Assembly: GCA_921293015.1 (NCBI GenBank)
Contig: OV121081.1
Span: forward strand, 744,001-808,000
Direction: 5' to 3'
Length of the DNA: 64,000 nt
Source: Phorcus lineatus
Lineage: Eukaryota; Mollusca; Gastropoda; Trochida; Trochidae
In this document: piece after piece, positions 1 to 16,400 of the stretch
How the letters are laid out: every line of letters begins with the position of its first letter
How positions within the stretch are numbered: position 1 is the first letter of the stretch
The notes under the pieces: generated by a model
What the model saw: only the letters and a program-made list of their open reading frames with translations
What the model was told of the DNA's origin: nothing
Database searches by the model: none
Program-made: the position numbers and the translations under genes

Positions 1-49
1 AACCTGGAATGAAAGAAATATGGTCATTATTGAAGAGTTTATGCATTAA

Positions 50-4120
<4,071 letters not shown>

Positions 4121-4128
4121 CTCCTTTC

Positions 4129-4229
4129 CATCTTCCTACGCAAGTTAACTTTAACAGTTCGAGACTGGCGATAGTTAAGAACTTGAAAAGTTCGAAACTG
4201 GCGATAGTTAAGCTTTGCGTAGGAAGATG
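4129..4229. repeat. inverted repeat enclosing a direct repeat
   Basis: The 15-bp arm CATCTTCCTACGCAA at 4129-4143 is exactly complementary to 4215-4229. The loop holds two near-identical copies of a block containing ACTGGCGATAGTTAAG. This could be a small foldback element or a hairpin; no target-site duplication is evident. Confidence 0.75.
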
Positions 4230-5059
4230 ACTCCTTTCGTAAAGTCATATAACACACTTACTCCTGTAATAATGTCAATGTTATTTCATTGATAGATCCC
4301 TGTATCACACCGACAATCATGTAATATACACGGATATCCACATTGCCCAGGGACAGCATTAGAGAGGAGGATACCCCTTGTGCCTTGTATCATCAGACAG
4401 TGCAAGTATAATCAAGGAAATGACTGAACAGTCGCTAATCCCGAGTGGGCAGCACTGTCTTTGCTTAATTTTAGGTTTTATATCTAGGCGGTACATTTTT
4501 ATCCATTGTTCAGAAACATTAATACAGGATAAAGAAATAGATTATTACAAGAATAGAACCTCGTGAATATAAAATATGCATTTTGGGTTCTCTACAACTT
4601 CCAACAACTATGGAACCTACATACAATCTCTACAGAATAAGATATTGTACTTAATGTTTCTTCTTTCTGAATAGTTTTTGTTATTAATTATTCATTTTAT
4701 TACTAAATAATAATCTCAACCAGTCTGACCTCTGGGTGGATCGGCAAAGTTAATGTCAAGAAGGCGAACGTGTACAAGAACGTCTGCTCGGGTGTTTGAT
4801 TTTGTTTCAGGAAACAGGAAGTCAAGCATCGAAATATCGAAATTTCTTAACCAAGGTTCAACGACGCCCGTTAATATGAATTACATATCAGTTGATTTTA
4901 ATCAAGTTGATATGTCCATTTGGGATACACCTCGAGGTAATCATAAGAAAGGAACATAAGAGATTTTACGATTCTTCACTACTGGTTTGAAAATTCATGT
5001 AATCTTCAACACAGAATGATCTCCGTCGATGAGATGGGACTGAGCAACACGCCCCCAAA

Positions 5060-5957
5060 TTATCTATTTGATATTGGCATAGTTGTAACATTGCTATTTG
5101 ATAGTGACATCACATGCAAACATTGCAACATTGCTATTTGATAGTGGCATAAGATGTCAACGTTGTTACATTGCCAACATTGTAACATAGTCAGTTGACA
5201 GTGGCATCAGATGCCAACATTGTAACATTACTATTTGATAGTGGCATAAGATGCCAACATTGTAACATTGCTATATGATACTGGCATAAGATGCCAACAT
5301 TGTAACATTGCTATATGATACTGGCATAAGATGCCAACATTGTAACATCAATATTTGATACTGGCATAAGATGCCAACATTGTAACATTGCTATATGATA
5401 CTGGCATCAGATGCCAACATTGTAACATTACTATTTGATAGTGGCATAAGATGCCAACATTGTAACATAGTCAGTTGACAGTGGCATCAGATGCCAACAT
5501 TGTAACATCAATATTTGATACTGGCATAAGATGCCAACATTGTAACATTGCTATATGATACTGGCATAAGATGCCAACATTGTAACATCAATATTTGATA
5601 CTGGCATAAGATGCCAACATTGTAACATTGCTATATGATACTGGCATCAGATGCCAACATTGTAACATTACTATTTGATAGTGGCATAAGATGCCAACAT
5701 TGTAACATTGCTATATGATACTGGCATAAGATGCCAACATTGTAACATTTCTATATGATACTGGCATAAGATGCCAACATTGTAACATCAATATTTGATA
5801 CTGGCATAAGATGCCAACATTGTAACATTGCTATATGAAACTGGCATAAGATGCCAACATTGTAACATCAATATTTGATACTGGCATAAGATGCCAACTT
5901 TGTAACATTGCTATTTGACAGTGGCATCACATGCCAACATTGTAACATTGCTATTTG
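5060..5957. repeat. 40-bp tandem satellite, about 22 units
   Basis: The unit is 40 bp and contains TGGCATAAGATGCCA, a 6-bp dyad around a 3-nt spacer, followed by ACATTGTAACAT. Variant types differ mainly in the block after TAACAT (TTGCTATATGATAC, CAATATTTGATAC, TACTATTTGATAG or AGTCAGTTGACAG). The same order of variants recurs at 5341-5440 and 5581-5680, 240 bp apart, which suggests higher-order duplication. The outer units are more diverged. Confidence 0.97.
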
Positions 5958-6694
5958 GCGAAAGACTGACACTTTATCATTTTGTTTCTTTAACAAAAGA
6001 AATTACACCTCTGATTAATCATCAAGAATACGATACATTCAAGAATGAAAGTATTATGTCAGCGGGACTTCATCATGTACGTTACAAACTTTTCATATAA
6101 CCGTCAAACACTATTGAACTTAAACACGTCTTTGTGTATTCTTTAGGTGTTAAGTTTCTAAGATTTGTTTTTGATTAATTGTCAAGCTTTAGACAGCTAA
6201 ATCGACATGCCTTTATAACTCCGCTATACTAAGCCGTATTGAATTGATCCTTTATTGCAACGAATACATCTTAAAAATGACCTCATCGATAGCGTTTGGT
6301 TTTTTGCAATTAACAAAACATTTAGTGTTACTTTAATGCCCTGACGAATTATTCCTGGATTTCATGAAAATAAGACTTACAAATACTTGTATAAAGAGTT
6401 GCAAGGACGATTACCAAATCTTTTGCTAACGTAACGTCATATTAGTGAACGATGTGGCACCACTATAGCAATGTCCTTTCTATCTCAACGTCTCAACATT
6501 ACAAAACGCTGGTGATTCCTTCACCAGAACAGGCATTATGCAAAGAAAGTACTAAAAGCTCTATGTCTTTTCACAGCTCGTCGCGAGTTGACGTCATCCG
6601 GGACATGAGGTTAAACGCGGATCTATTGCAATTGAATTCAATAGCATTTACCAAGCTTTAAAGCGTGAATGTTATGACTTGAAGCGTGGTCTCT
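5958..6694. other. non-coding stretch between arrays
   Basis: No coding signature, repeat or RNA gene was recognised here. Confidence 0.5.
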
Positions 6695-6880
6695 CATGTG
6701 TGACCTGTATCTGTGATATGTGACCTGTATCTGTGATATGTGACCTGTATCTGTGATATGTGACCTGTATCTCTGATATGTGACCTGTATCTGTGATATG
6801 TGACCTGAATCTGTGATATGTGACCTGTATCTCTGATATGTGACCTGTATCTCTGATATGTGACCTGTATCTGTGATGTG
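6695..6880. repeat. 20-bp minisatellite, about 9 units
   Basis: Tandem copies of TGTGACCTGTATCTGTGATA with single-base variants (CTCTGATA, CCTGAAT). They generate a spurious repetitive ORF on the minus strand. Confidence 0.97.
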
Positions 6881-6969
6881 AATGAGTGGGTGATATATTG
6901 CTTCTTCTTTGTACGCTGTTGATAAGTGGGTCCAGATACCAGATAGTTAGTTGACAAGTCGCAATTCCT

Positions 6970-7135
6970 GCATTAACTCATTAATGCCGAGAGCCGTGTA
7001 TATGCGTCAAAATAATGAGATCCTCACAGCGAGAGCCGCAGTTTTTAAAAATTAGGACTTTCTCACAGTGAAAGACGCTTATGTGCGTTAGATGAAAGCT
7101 ACCTCTTATTCAGCGAGAGCCGCATATGTGCGTCC
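6970..7135. repeat. degenerate short repeat, GAGAGCCGCATATGTGCGT-like
   Basis: Three or four diverged copies of a motif with a GCGAGAGCCGC core followed by TATGTGCGT recur over about 160 bp (near 6988, 7030, 7066 and 7111). It looks like the remnant of an interspersed or tandem repeat. Confidence 0.5.
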
Positions 7136-7139
7136 GTCG

Positions 7140-10100
7140 TATAGTATTACAATGAACTTATTTTTTAAATCAGTTAAGCATCCATTAATGAAGATAAGAG
7201 TTTCTTAAGTACGATGCTATCCTCAGGAAAGCAATAAGTAATGAAAATCGTTGCTCTTTGTCCAAAAATATAATACGTTTGGTAAATGAAAACATTCTGC
7301 TTATGTTGGTCTTGGAAGGGGAACAATACTTTAAAAAGAAGGTTTATTGAATCATATGAAACGATTGGATTCTTTGTGAAGTTACCAATTTTGAAACATT
7401 GTTAGATACATTAGATTTGTAAAATGCATCGAATTCATAAATCAAAGTCGAAACGGGAGGAAGCGTTATTATAAACATTTATGTACATGTATTCATAAAT
7501 CATTCGAGAAGAATTTGAGGCTACTGAAAGTTACACTTTGATTTTACCTTTACTTCTTGAATGCATCACTTCGGGGATGCCATTTAAGGAACTATCAATT
7601 TATTAATGGCATGTAATAAATATTTCGAACACAAGTGTTATTCTACTTTGAATACTACTAGTATTGTTAATATAAGAGTTTATTCGAATATTACTTTACT
7701 GAACTATAGCTAGGCGCATCGTAGCACGGTCAATAAATGTCCTGTAACAATAATAGATTAAGCATGTACATGGGTTGTTTTTTTCGACAATATGCTTCAC
7801 AGATCCACGACCCTGTCTGCCATTGATGGATACATACACACCTGCACCTAGCTTGCATTATTTATTTATCAAAGTGCTAGGTCAAGTCACTAAACGGCAA
7901 TAACCTGTTTATTCGATTCAAGAAAGCCAGTCTCTTTCGACGAATGACCGATACAGGAAGAATCAACTCTATTGACTATGAAAAAAACCAATCATGTAAG
8001 AATTCACCTGTATAAATGTCACGTAACAATTGTTTAATAAAGTTTGTTAATTCATTGGACAAATTGGACAACGCCCATATCATCTATGCATATTCACAAT
8101 TATCACCTGTAATTATTGCACCTCGAAGGCATTCGTGTTTTGATGAAATCTCATGTATGAGAAATAATTACTTTGTTAAGATGACAGTTCATTCCAATTT
8201 GTATTCTTTTGAGTTCAAATATTAGATTTAATTCGAGTTACATTTATAGTGCACATGTTAAATTATAATCAGAGTTGACACCGTCCTAACAAAATAAATC
8301 ACTTGGTCAATATTGATAATATAGCTAACCTGTGAAGTGATATGACATGCACTTTTGATAGGCAGGTCAACAATGAGTCAGTTCTTCATATGAATATTTT
8401 CTATCTAATAACTCGACTACTTTTACATTCGTTAATGTTACTTGTGTCTTATCTCTTAAATCCTGAAATCATTTCCACAAATTCTTAATTATTATTCAGA
8501 TAGTTGAAATACCGACACACTGTATATACTTAACATGGTGTGTAGACATGCAGTATTGTATTTACAAATAAAAATGCATGTACATCAACATACGTAAAAA
8601 TATGAGGTACGTTATACGTGTTATTCGTTAGTAGGTATATTGAGAAAGACATTCGAACATGAAGATTGACAAACGCTTATAAGTGATATTTGGTTATGTA
8701 TATACTATATATATTATAATATGTAAGTGTGTGTCTGTGTTTATTATATGTTTTCTTTAAGTACTGTTGTTAAGGTATACGTAAGAGAAATTGTTTCTCA
8801 TAACCTTTTGACCAATATAAAAAGTACGATATCTAATGCAGTTTACTTGTCAATTGCATTTGGTGAGACAATGAAAATAATTTCACTCTCTCTCACTCTT
8901 ATGAACATCTTTAAATATGTAAATGAATTGAGATCGAACAAACCGCAAAATAAAAACTCAATGGTGAAATATCACATGTTGTATTCCTGTTTTTAAAGGC
9001 GGCAAATAAGGGAGAAGATTCTTTTCTATCAAAGCCCTATCGTCATCACGGACATAATGAACCATGGAGATCAACACCTCATCACTATTGGGATCGGCCA
9101 TAAGTCCTCAGTGACTTCTTAAACAAATGAAACCGTATTTTTACACTTCTGATTGTTTAAACTATTCTTCAATATGTTTTAAGGTATTTAAAAGGAGTGT
9201 AAAAATAAAAAAGACTTATAACGGCCGCCTTTTAATTTTTTGTGTGATATGGCCTTTACATAGCGAACATTAAATATATCATACTGCCTGACGTTGATTT
9301 TGCTGTTAAATTATATATACATGTATCTCATTATGTCAATATAAAGTTCATGCCTTATGTCCTTTATGCCTTAACTTTAATCTAACGCATTTCAATGTAA
9401 GATATATAAATAAGACATGTTTTTAAAAAATTGGTTGTATATTAATTCATTTTGATTATTATTTACGACACACCCGTTTCTCTTCCCCCTGAACTTCAGT
9501 TGATAACTTTAAAGTTGACATTTGTCGATGACCAACGTATTCGGACTATGTTAAAACATTTTCTACGTTTGCTAAGAGCAGAAATTATTAACCGTCCGTC
9601 AATATAGTAAGTTAAAAGAAAACTCAAGTTTCGAGTTAAAACATGGCACAATGTTTTGTGGTCTGAAATAAAAGAAAACACAAAAAGATAACAAAGTCAA
9701 ATCTACCGGTGTAACAACCATATTGGCCAAGATCATTTTAGTAACAGCTTGAATCAGTGTGTCATTTTCATATTTGCAGATTTTAAACTTCATAATATTC
9801 CATTAGGATCATATAATAACATAATAGAGAAAACTTGAATAAAAAGATAACAACTGAAGTGTGATTAAAACTTATATTACGTTTAACTGTTAGATCAAGA
9901 TTACAAAACGTTATGACAAAGGTATTTATAAACATTACGGAGCTGTTTATCAGGCATTTGAGTACATATATATCTCATTGTAGAAATCAAGTAAACCGTT
10001 AATTCCATTTAGTAGATAGCTGAAGAAAGTTGGCCCAACAACACCGTATACCCCAGCGGAACGTAAGCGTATAGAAATCTACTCAATGCTGTCATTTGTT

Positions 10101-10357
10101 GAGGCCAGTGGTAACAGAGACCTTTAGAGCGAGTCCGATTCAAACAACTATCTCCACAGAGTGAGATTGGTAAGCTATGCTTGAAGGAAACCATTCAAAT
10201 GCTTATGTCTAACAACAGTGTATTTGTAATCAGCCTGGGTGACGTCCACCATTTAACAACGTACACATTTCAAGACTGTTAAAGCGCTAACATAGCCACA
10301 CGGGCATTTGTCGCCCGAGAAACTCCCAGAATTAAAAGTTTGTTAAACAACTCTAAA
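7140..10357. other. non-coding stretch upstream of the cadherin gene
   Basis: AT-rich DNA with only short ORFs lacking family resemblance. The promoter and 5' UTR of the + strand cadherin-like gene must lie here or further upstream, but I see no convincing TATA box or initiator, so I mark none. Confidence 0.5.
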
Positions 10358-10429
10358 ATGAGCGCCATGTCTCGTGGAGGATTATTTCTGGCTCTTATAC
10401 TGGCTCTTTTACCTAACTGCCACACTCAG
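10358..10429 (+). CDS. cadherin-like gene, exon 1 (signal peptide)
   Basis: Encodes 24 residues with a hydrophobic core and ends in phase 0 at CAG|GTTGGT. A second in-frame ATG three codons later is an equally good start. The phase matches exon 2. The donor is weaker than most in this gene. Confidence 0.72.
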
Positions 10430-13400
10430 GTTGGTAAACATATTTTTGAATTTAAAAAGAAAATACCGGTTCACATGCATGATTTTGTTTATACGTTGTT
10501 GAGCCAGAAGGAGGATTGATCACCAACAAATCTCTCTGATGCAATATTTAAAACATTTATAGAGGATACTATACGACCCCCTTTTAATAATATTTTTATC
10601 AAATGATTAAGTATAAAGCGAGCGAAAGCGAGTTTGATACCAAATCATTAACGAGTTCAATAAAAATAGTATTGAATTGAAGGAAGTTTAGTATTCTGTT
10701 TATTATTTGACCTCAGTAATCAAGCATGATCGCCGAAAGTGAAAAGGACCTAACAATTCAGTACAATAAAGCTTGACGTTTCTAACACATTATAGATATG
10801 TTACATACTTAAAGGTCAGTTGCGTGTTCTTCAGATATACAAGGTGAGTTAACTAAACTAAAATGAATGATACTAATTGCAAGGCAATTCTTTTACATCA
10901 AAATAAGCAGTTCTCAATAATAACCTTTGAAAGAATATGTTGTAATTACCTTTCAAACGATTATTATGTATTGCTAAACACAATCTGTTTACAACTAAGA
11001 CAGGAATTGATAATCACTATAGAGTACTATAATGTTATATAAACAGATAATTCTTTAAAAGAAGGTACCTAAATTCCTAATTGATTTGTGAATGACGGCG
11101 ATGAATGGGTTTTCAGTTTTATGATCAATTCAATACGCTTTACACAAGCCTCTCCGTCCTCACAAGGAAAGACATAGTGGTTATAAATAGCGCCATCGAA
11201 ATTTAATGTTAATAACCCTCTCATTGACTAAATGGTCATTTAAATCGATTTGTAAAGAGATCGTTACCGAAATGTACATAATTCGTCATTATGTTATGTC
11301 AGCTTATGATTGAAACAATTTTGTCTTTTATTTTTGTTGAGGGACTTGCACCATAGTAATCACTGCTTCACTGAGAGAATGATCTACCGAACTAATATGA
11401 AGTTCCATTTCTTTGTTTAATTAAACTTCTCTTGGACACCAAAATAAAAGATTTTATAAATTCAGTTATCGAAAATATTTGAATAAAACGTTCGTTCTTA
11501 AATTGCAAGACAATGATTCTGAAATAATTTCCTTTTTAGGTACTTTGTCTTCTTTGTTCTTAGTCAATTTTGCCGTGGAAAAGTGTAAAGTAGCTAAACG
11601 TATTACCTTTAATACTGTAATTAATTCTGTTTGATCCACGTTGCACAGATTACAGATATCAAAAGACCAAATAACTAATTACTCAAAACATCTCTCTTTA
11701 ACAGCAGCTTTTCATTTTACTTAATTTTGAATCAACTGGAAAGGCTTAATTAAAAAATTAAAAAATGATTCAGACACATCCTTTGTAATAAACAAAACTA
11801 AAGTTTCGGTGAAATTAGGCCGTTTGAATTTCTGTACTTACTAAAAGGTAATAGGAAAGAGATAAGTCCGCTCTCCTTGCTGTAAACTTATTGTTATAAT
11901 TAATTAATTATTGTTATTGTAATTGTTCCATGTTCATAATTGTGGTAATTTAAAGGTTGCCACTCTCTGAACTAGAGAGGTTTCGATTTCGTCATGTACA
12001 TATACTTATGTCTCTCTTTATCTGAAATAATAACAATACTCAAAATTGCAATCAACTCTTGGAACACAGAGATTATTACATTTCACGATGTCGGCGATGA
12101 TAGAATATTCGTGCCAGTGACTGATCATGTTTAGGAAATTTGTGACATAATTTCTGAGTATCCCTCGCTCTGGCTCCAGAAAGGCTAATATTCAGTCAAT
12201 CCTGTCGAAAACCTTGTACGTCATGGATAGTCATAAAATATCCTCTATTTATTGCTCAGTAGGAAACTACCACTGACAGCTCTGGGTCAGGAGTTCTCAA
12301 GCTTCTACCGCTAGTCCTCACACTAATCAGCCTACACAAAATTCATTGCTATATTGCTCAACACTGACATTGTTGTTTTTGGGATCACACTATCTGCAGA
12401 GTACAAATTCTTGTACTTGTTCGGGTTGAGTCCGTTGCGGGATTCGAACCAACACCCTGGGAGTCAGGCAACACTTCCGCCATTGACCATTCCATCAGCT
12501 AACCAACTCGCCCATTTTGCCTCGACAAAAATTGATTTCCAACAAGCTGTAGTTGACATTACATTTGATAATATTATTACTTTTAGACAGTGTACAAATG
12601 TAATCCGTGTTGAGATAGAAAGTGGATCATGTAAGTGCAGTTGATATAAGACAAAACCGAAAACTTTACAAATCTCACATGTATATTGCCCACAGCGTTC
12701 TTTTGAGCAGAAAAACAGTCGTAGATATAAGACGATATTCCATTAGATATGGCATCTCTGTCGCTAGGGTATTTTAAAATAATGAAATATAACCTAACTG
12801 TAACAAATAAACTCTTCAAAAAAAGAAACTTGACATTCATGCGAAACTGATTTTTTCGAAACGGGTCAATTTTTTTCACGATACATACCTGTAATTTAAA
12901 GAAAGGCTTGCTCAAAAGTGTAAATTTACCAAAAACAATGGCCCAAAAAGTTTACGTTGTGTTCAGGGACGAAAACGAGCGATTCGTCCAAATGCATTTT
13001 CTGCCAAAGCACGTGCAGCATGGGATCATGAAGGTTTACATGCAGACACGTCTGCTTTGTCTGCTTTAGGGGTATAAAAAGCCATATCAGCCGCTGCTCA
13101 TTTAGACTACACAACATCGGTACAGCGACCTGAAGAATGCCAAGACTGAACAGAGCGCAACGCAACAACGCTATTGGCAGACTGCAAGCAGGAGCGACGC
13201 TGCGAGATGTTGCAACACACTTTGGCGTGTCCAGACTGACCATCTCTTCATTGTGGACCCGTTTCAACACCCAAAACAGCGGGCCCAAGATCGATACATC
13301 CGACTGCTCCACCTTCGGGAACGCACCAGGACTGCAACGTCAACAACAACGCAGATACCAGATAATTTCCGACCAAACGGTACGCAACAGGCTGAGAGAG

Positions 13401-16400
13401 GCTGGACTTTTTCCGCTACGTCATCTGGCGGAACGTCTCCAGTAGTGTCAACAGAAGATGAGATGGACACGTGAAAGGTGGAGAACCGTTCTCTTCACTG
13501 ATTAGTCCCGTTTTCTGTTTCGACGAAGTGATGGACGAGCACGTGTATAGCGACGTCGTGGAGAACATTATGCTGCCAACTGTGTTCAGGAGGTTGTCCC
13601 ATTTGGAGATGGGAGTGTCACGGTGTTGGCCGGGATTCGTCACGGTGTTAGGACACCCCTTGTCCATGTGGTGGGTAACCTCACAGGAGTACGGTATAGG
13701 GACTTGATCCTACAGCCTTACGTTATTCCTCACGTCAACGTCCATGGTGGTCTCTTTCAGCAGGACATTGCTCGACCACATGTTGCACGTGTTTGTCAAG
13801 ACTTTTTACAGCGTAACAATGTCCAGACATTGCCATGGCCAGCCAAGTCACCAGATTTGTCACCAATTGAGCATCTCTGGGACGAACTGGATCGACGCGT
13901 GCGCACCACCCCAAACACTTTCAGGACTCCTTGCAGCACTTCAGCACGAATGGCAGAACATTCCACAGGCTGTGATTGACAACTTGATTGCATCCATCGT
14001 CAGTGTCAAGCAATAATCAATGCCAATGGTGGCCATACTACTGACATTTGTGCATCCCTGTGATGTTGAAACACTTGTGCACCTGTGCATTTCAAGATCA
14101 TGCTTTTTCTGAATAAAATTTACTGAACAGAGATCTTCAAACAGCGTTTTAGTTTTCATTTCAATGTTTAACTTGCATCTGTGGTCTTTATATTGAACTT
14201 TGAAAGTCAGTGTTTATTATTGGCAAGACATGTCACGAGTAACCCCTGCGGGCAGTGATAGATTCAGTAACTCCAAAATGTACATATATTCCACTTGTTG
14301 TCCAGGTGATTATCACGAACGACATTGCCACGACGAGTGTGCGGCGCAGCGAGTTCACCAACACCAAGAAGCTGCTGGACATCCTCGCCTCGTCCGACGG
14401 TGGTGGTGGCGTGCTCTGTAAGCTTGACCCTCCTAATCCGTCCGAGGACTTCTTCGCTATCAAGAAACTGAACGCAGAACCAAGTGAGTAGAGTAGAATG
14501 GCGTATATGAAGGATATTGTATGAGTGTCCATGGCATACTATGTTTACGACACGAGTGCTTAATGTTATTCTTTCCCGAGCGAGAGCGAAGGATATACTT
14601 ATATTAAGGCACGAGTGTCGTGAACATAGTATGTCATGGGCACGAATATGCTATTCTGTTTATTACCGAAGTCGAGAAGTAAAAAAAACAAACTAATAAA
14701 GACCTCCAAGCGTAAGCCGTTTACCCGCCGCCGTCACATTTCGAACGCAACGTCATAGGCGAACTGTGACGTCAAAGCATTGTTTTAAACGTGACGTCAA
14801 AATGAAAAAGTGATATTTTGCCCTAGGGCATCGTATCAAAAATATGAACCCTGATATGGTTGCCCTCGTAGGTAATAAAGTCAATTAATTTCCCTTTTAT
14901 CTGTGTGCAACACATGTGCACTACACTTCCCTTTGGTATCTATACATCCTGAACTTCCGTCTGGACCCTTGATCGAAATTTGTATATCGAAAAACTTTGA
15001 ACGTTCGTTTTTTAACTCTCTTTCTTTTAAAAAGGATAAGTTTGTAATTGGTATCAGTTGTGTTTCTTTGTTTCGTTCCAGAACTCCTTTTAACGAAGAA
15101 AGATTGGTAGCATTTGTTGCCCTTGTATTCCTCCATAATCACAGACCGGATGAAGTTCCTTAACCTTACTCACAGTTCATTGTTTTTAAAACATTTCAGA
15201 TTTTCATATCGACTTCAAACCGAAGCTCCCGACCCCTGCCCCGATAGACACGTCCATCACGGAGGTGACCCTTACGGGGAGCTGTGAGGACAGCGCGGGG
15301 GAGAACGCCACCTTCAAAACGGTCGTGTACATCGAGGAGAACGAACCCCCCACTGTCAGCGTCGGCCCCGAGGGATGGGGTGAGGCTTCAGTGCAATTAA
15401 TGTTCTTGTGCACCATCACTATATGAAGCCAATACGAGGCGGGCGATAAATATGCATATTTAGCATTCGGTCTGAAAATATCGAAGGAATTGTGATATAA
15501 CTTTGTGTCCGACCACAGGAGGGGTGAGGGGAAAGGGTGGTGAGGGGAAAGGGGGGAGGGGGGGGGGGGGTGGTTGGGGAGTTAAGAGTTGAACAAGTGT
15601 TGAATAACAGGTGTATAATTGTTATCATTTGTGCATTAATATGAAGATAAATCAATATATGCAGCGTACTATTCCATATATAACGTTTTCATATGAACTT
15701 TATAGGATGCATTTTGACAACACGGCACTTGAACAGACCAATGAATAAACAGAGTTTTTAACTGCTCAACGTACCCCCATATAAGTTGACCACTAGACGT
15801 TTAGGATCGAAAATAAACAAATATAAAAGAACTAAAATAGTCTGTAAGATTGTTCATTTCAGAAAAATGTTAAAACTTATAACCGAGTTGTTGGCTGTGC
15901 AGTTCATTAGCTACTGAATTTTTTATTTAATCTACAGCTGACGTACGTGACAAATGATAAGACAAACATTGTTCTAACGACAGATACACATGGGTCACCC
16001 GGAGTTAGGTTTCATTATGAAATACAGAGATAAACATTAAGTTCATGAGAATAGTGGTGGATAATGAAATTGTAACAAACAGTGAGCCCTTCTTGGCAAC
16101 GAAAAACCCCTCAACATTTTAGCTTTATGGTTGCAGCAGTTTTGAGAAGAAATGTGAAAGTTTTTTTGACGACGAATGCCTCACGTCGGATACAGCTCGA
16201 GGGACTAAGTTATAATGAAGCCTTTTGATATTTTAGCCTGATCGGCTTAATAAATGGTTACCAAAAAGGAATGCTCAATGACATTTCACAATTTCTCTTC
16301 TCCTTAGAAGGCTGAAAGCTTAGGTAAAGTTGTCTTGGCCTATAGGGATGATTAATTTTTTTCATTTGGGATAGTTCAGTTACTCAGTGATCCCTGTGAA

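Noticed and set aside
5060..5957. CRISPR-like regular repeat
   Set aside because: Units are contiguous with no unique spacers, and the genome is eukaryotic; it is a satellite.
12422..12510. Functional tRNA gene
   Set aside because: B box and A-box-like motifs are present, but no acceptor stem pairs and the anticodon arm is poor; more likely a SINE head.
12926..13312. 128-codon ORF on -
   Set aside because: Antisense shadow of the Tc1-like transposase, which is the recognisable protein on +.
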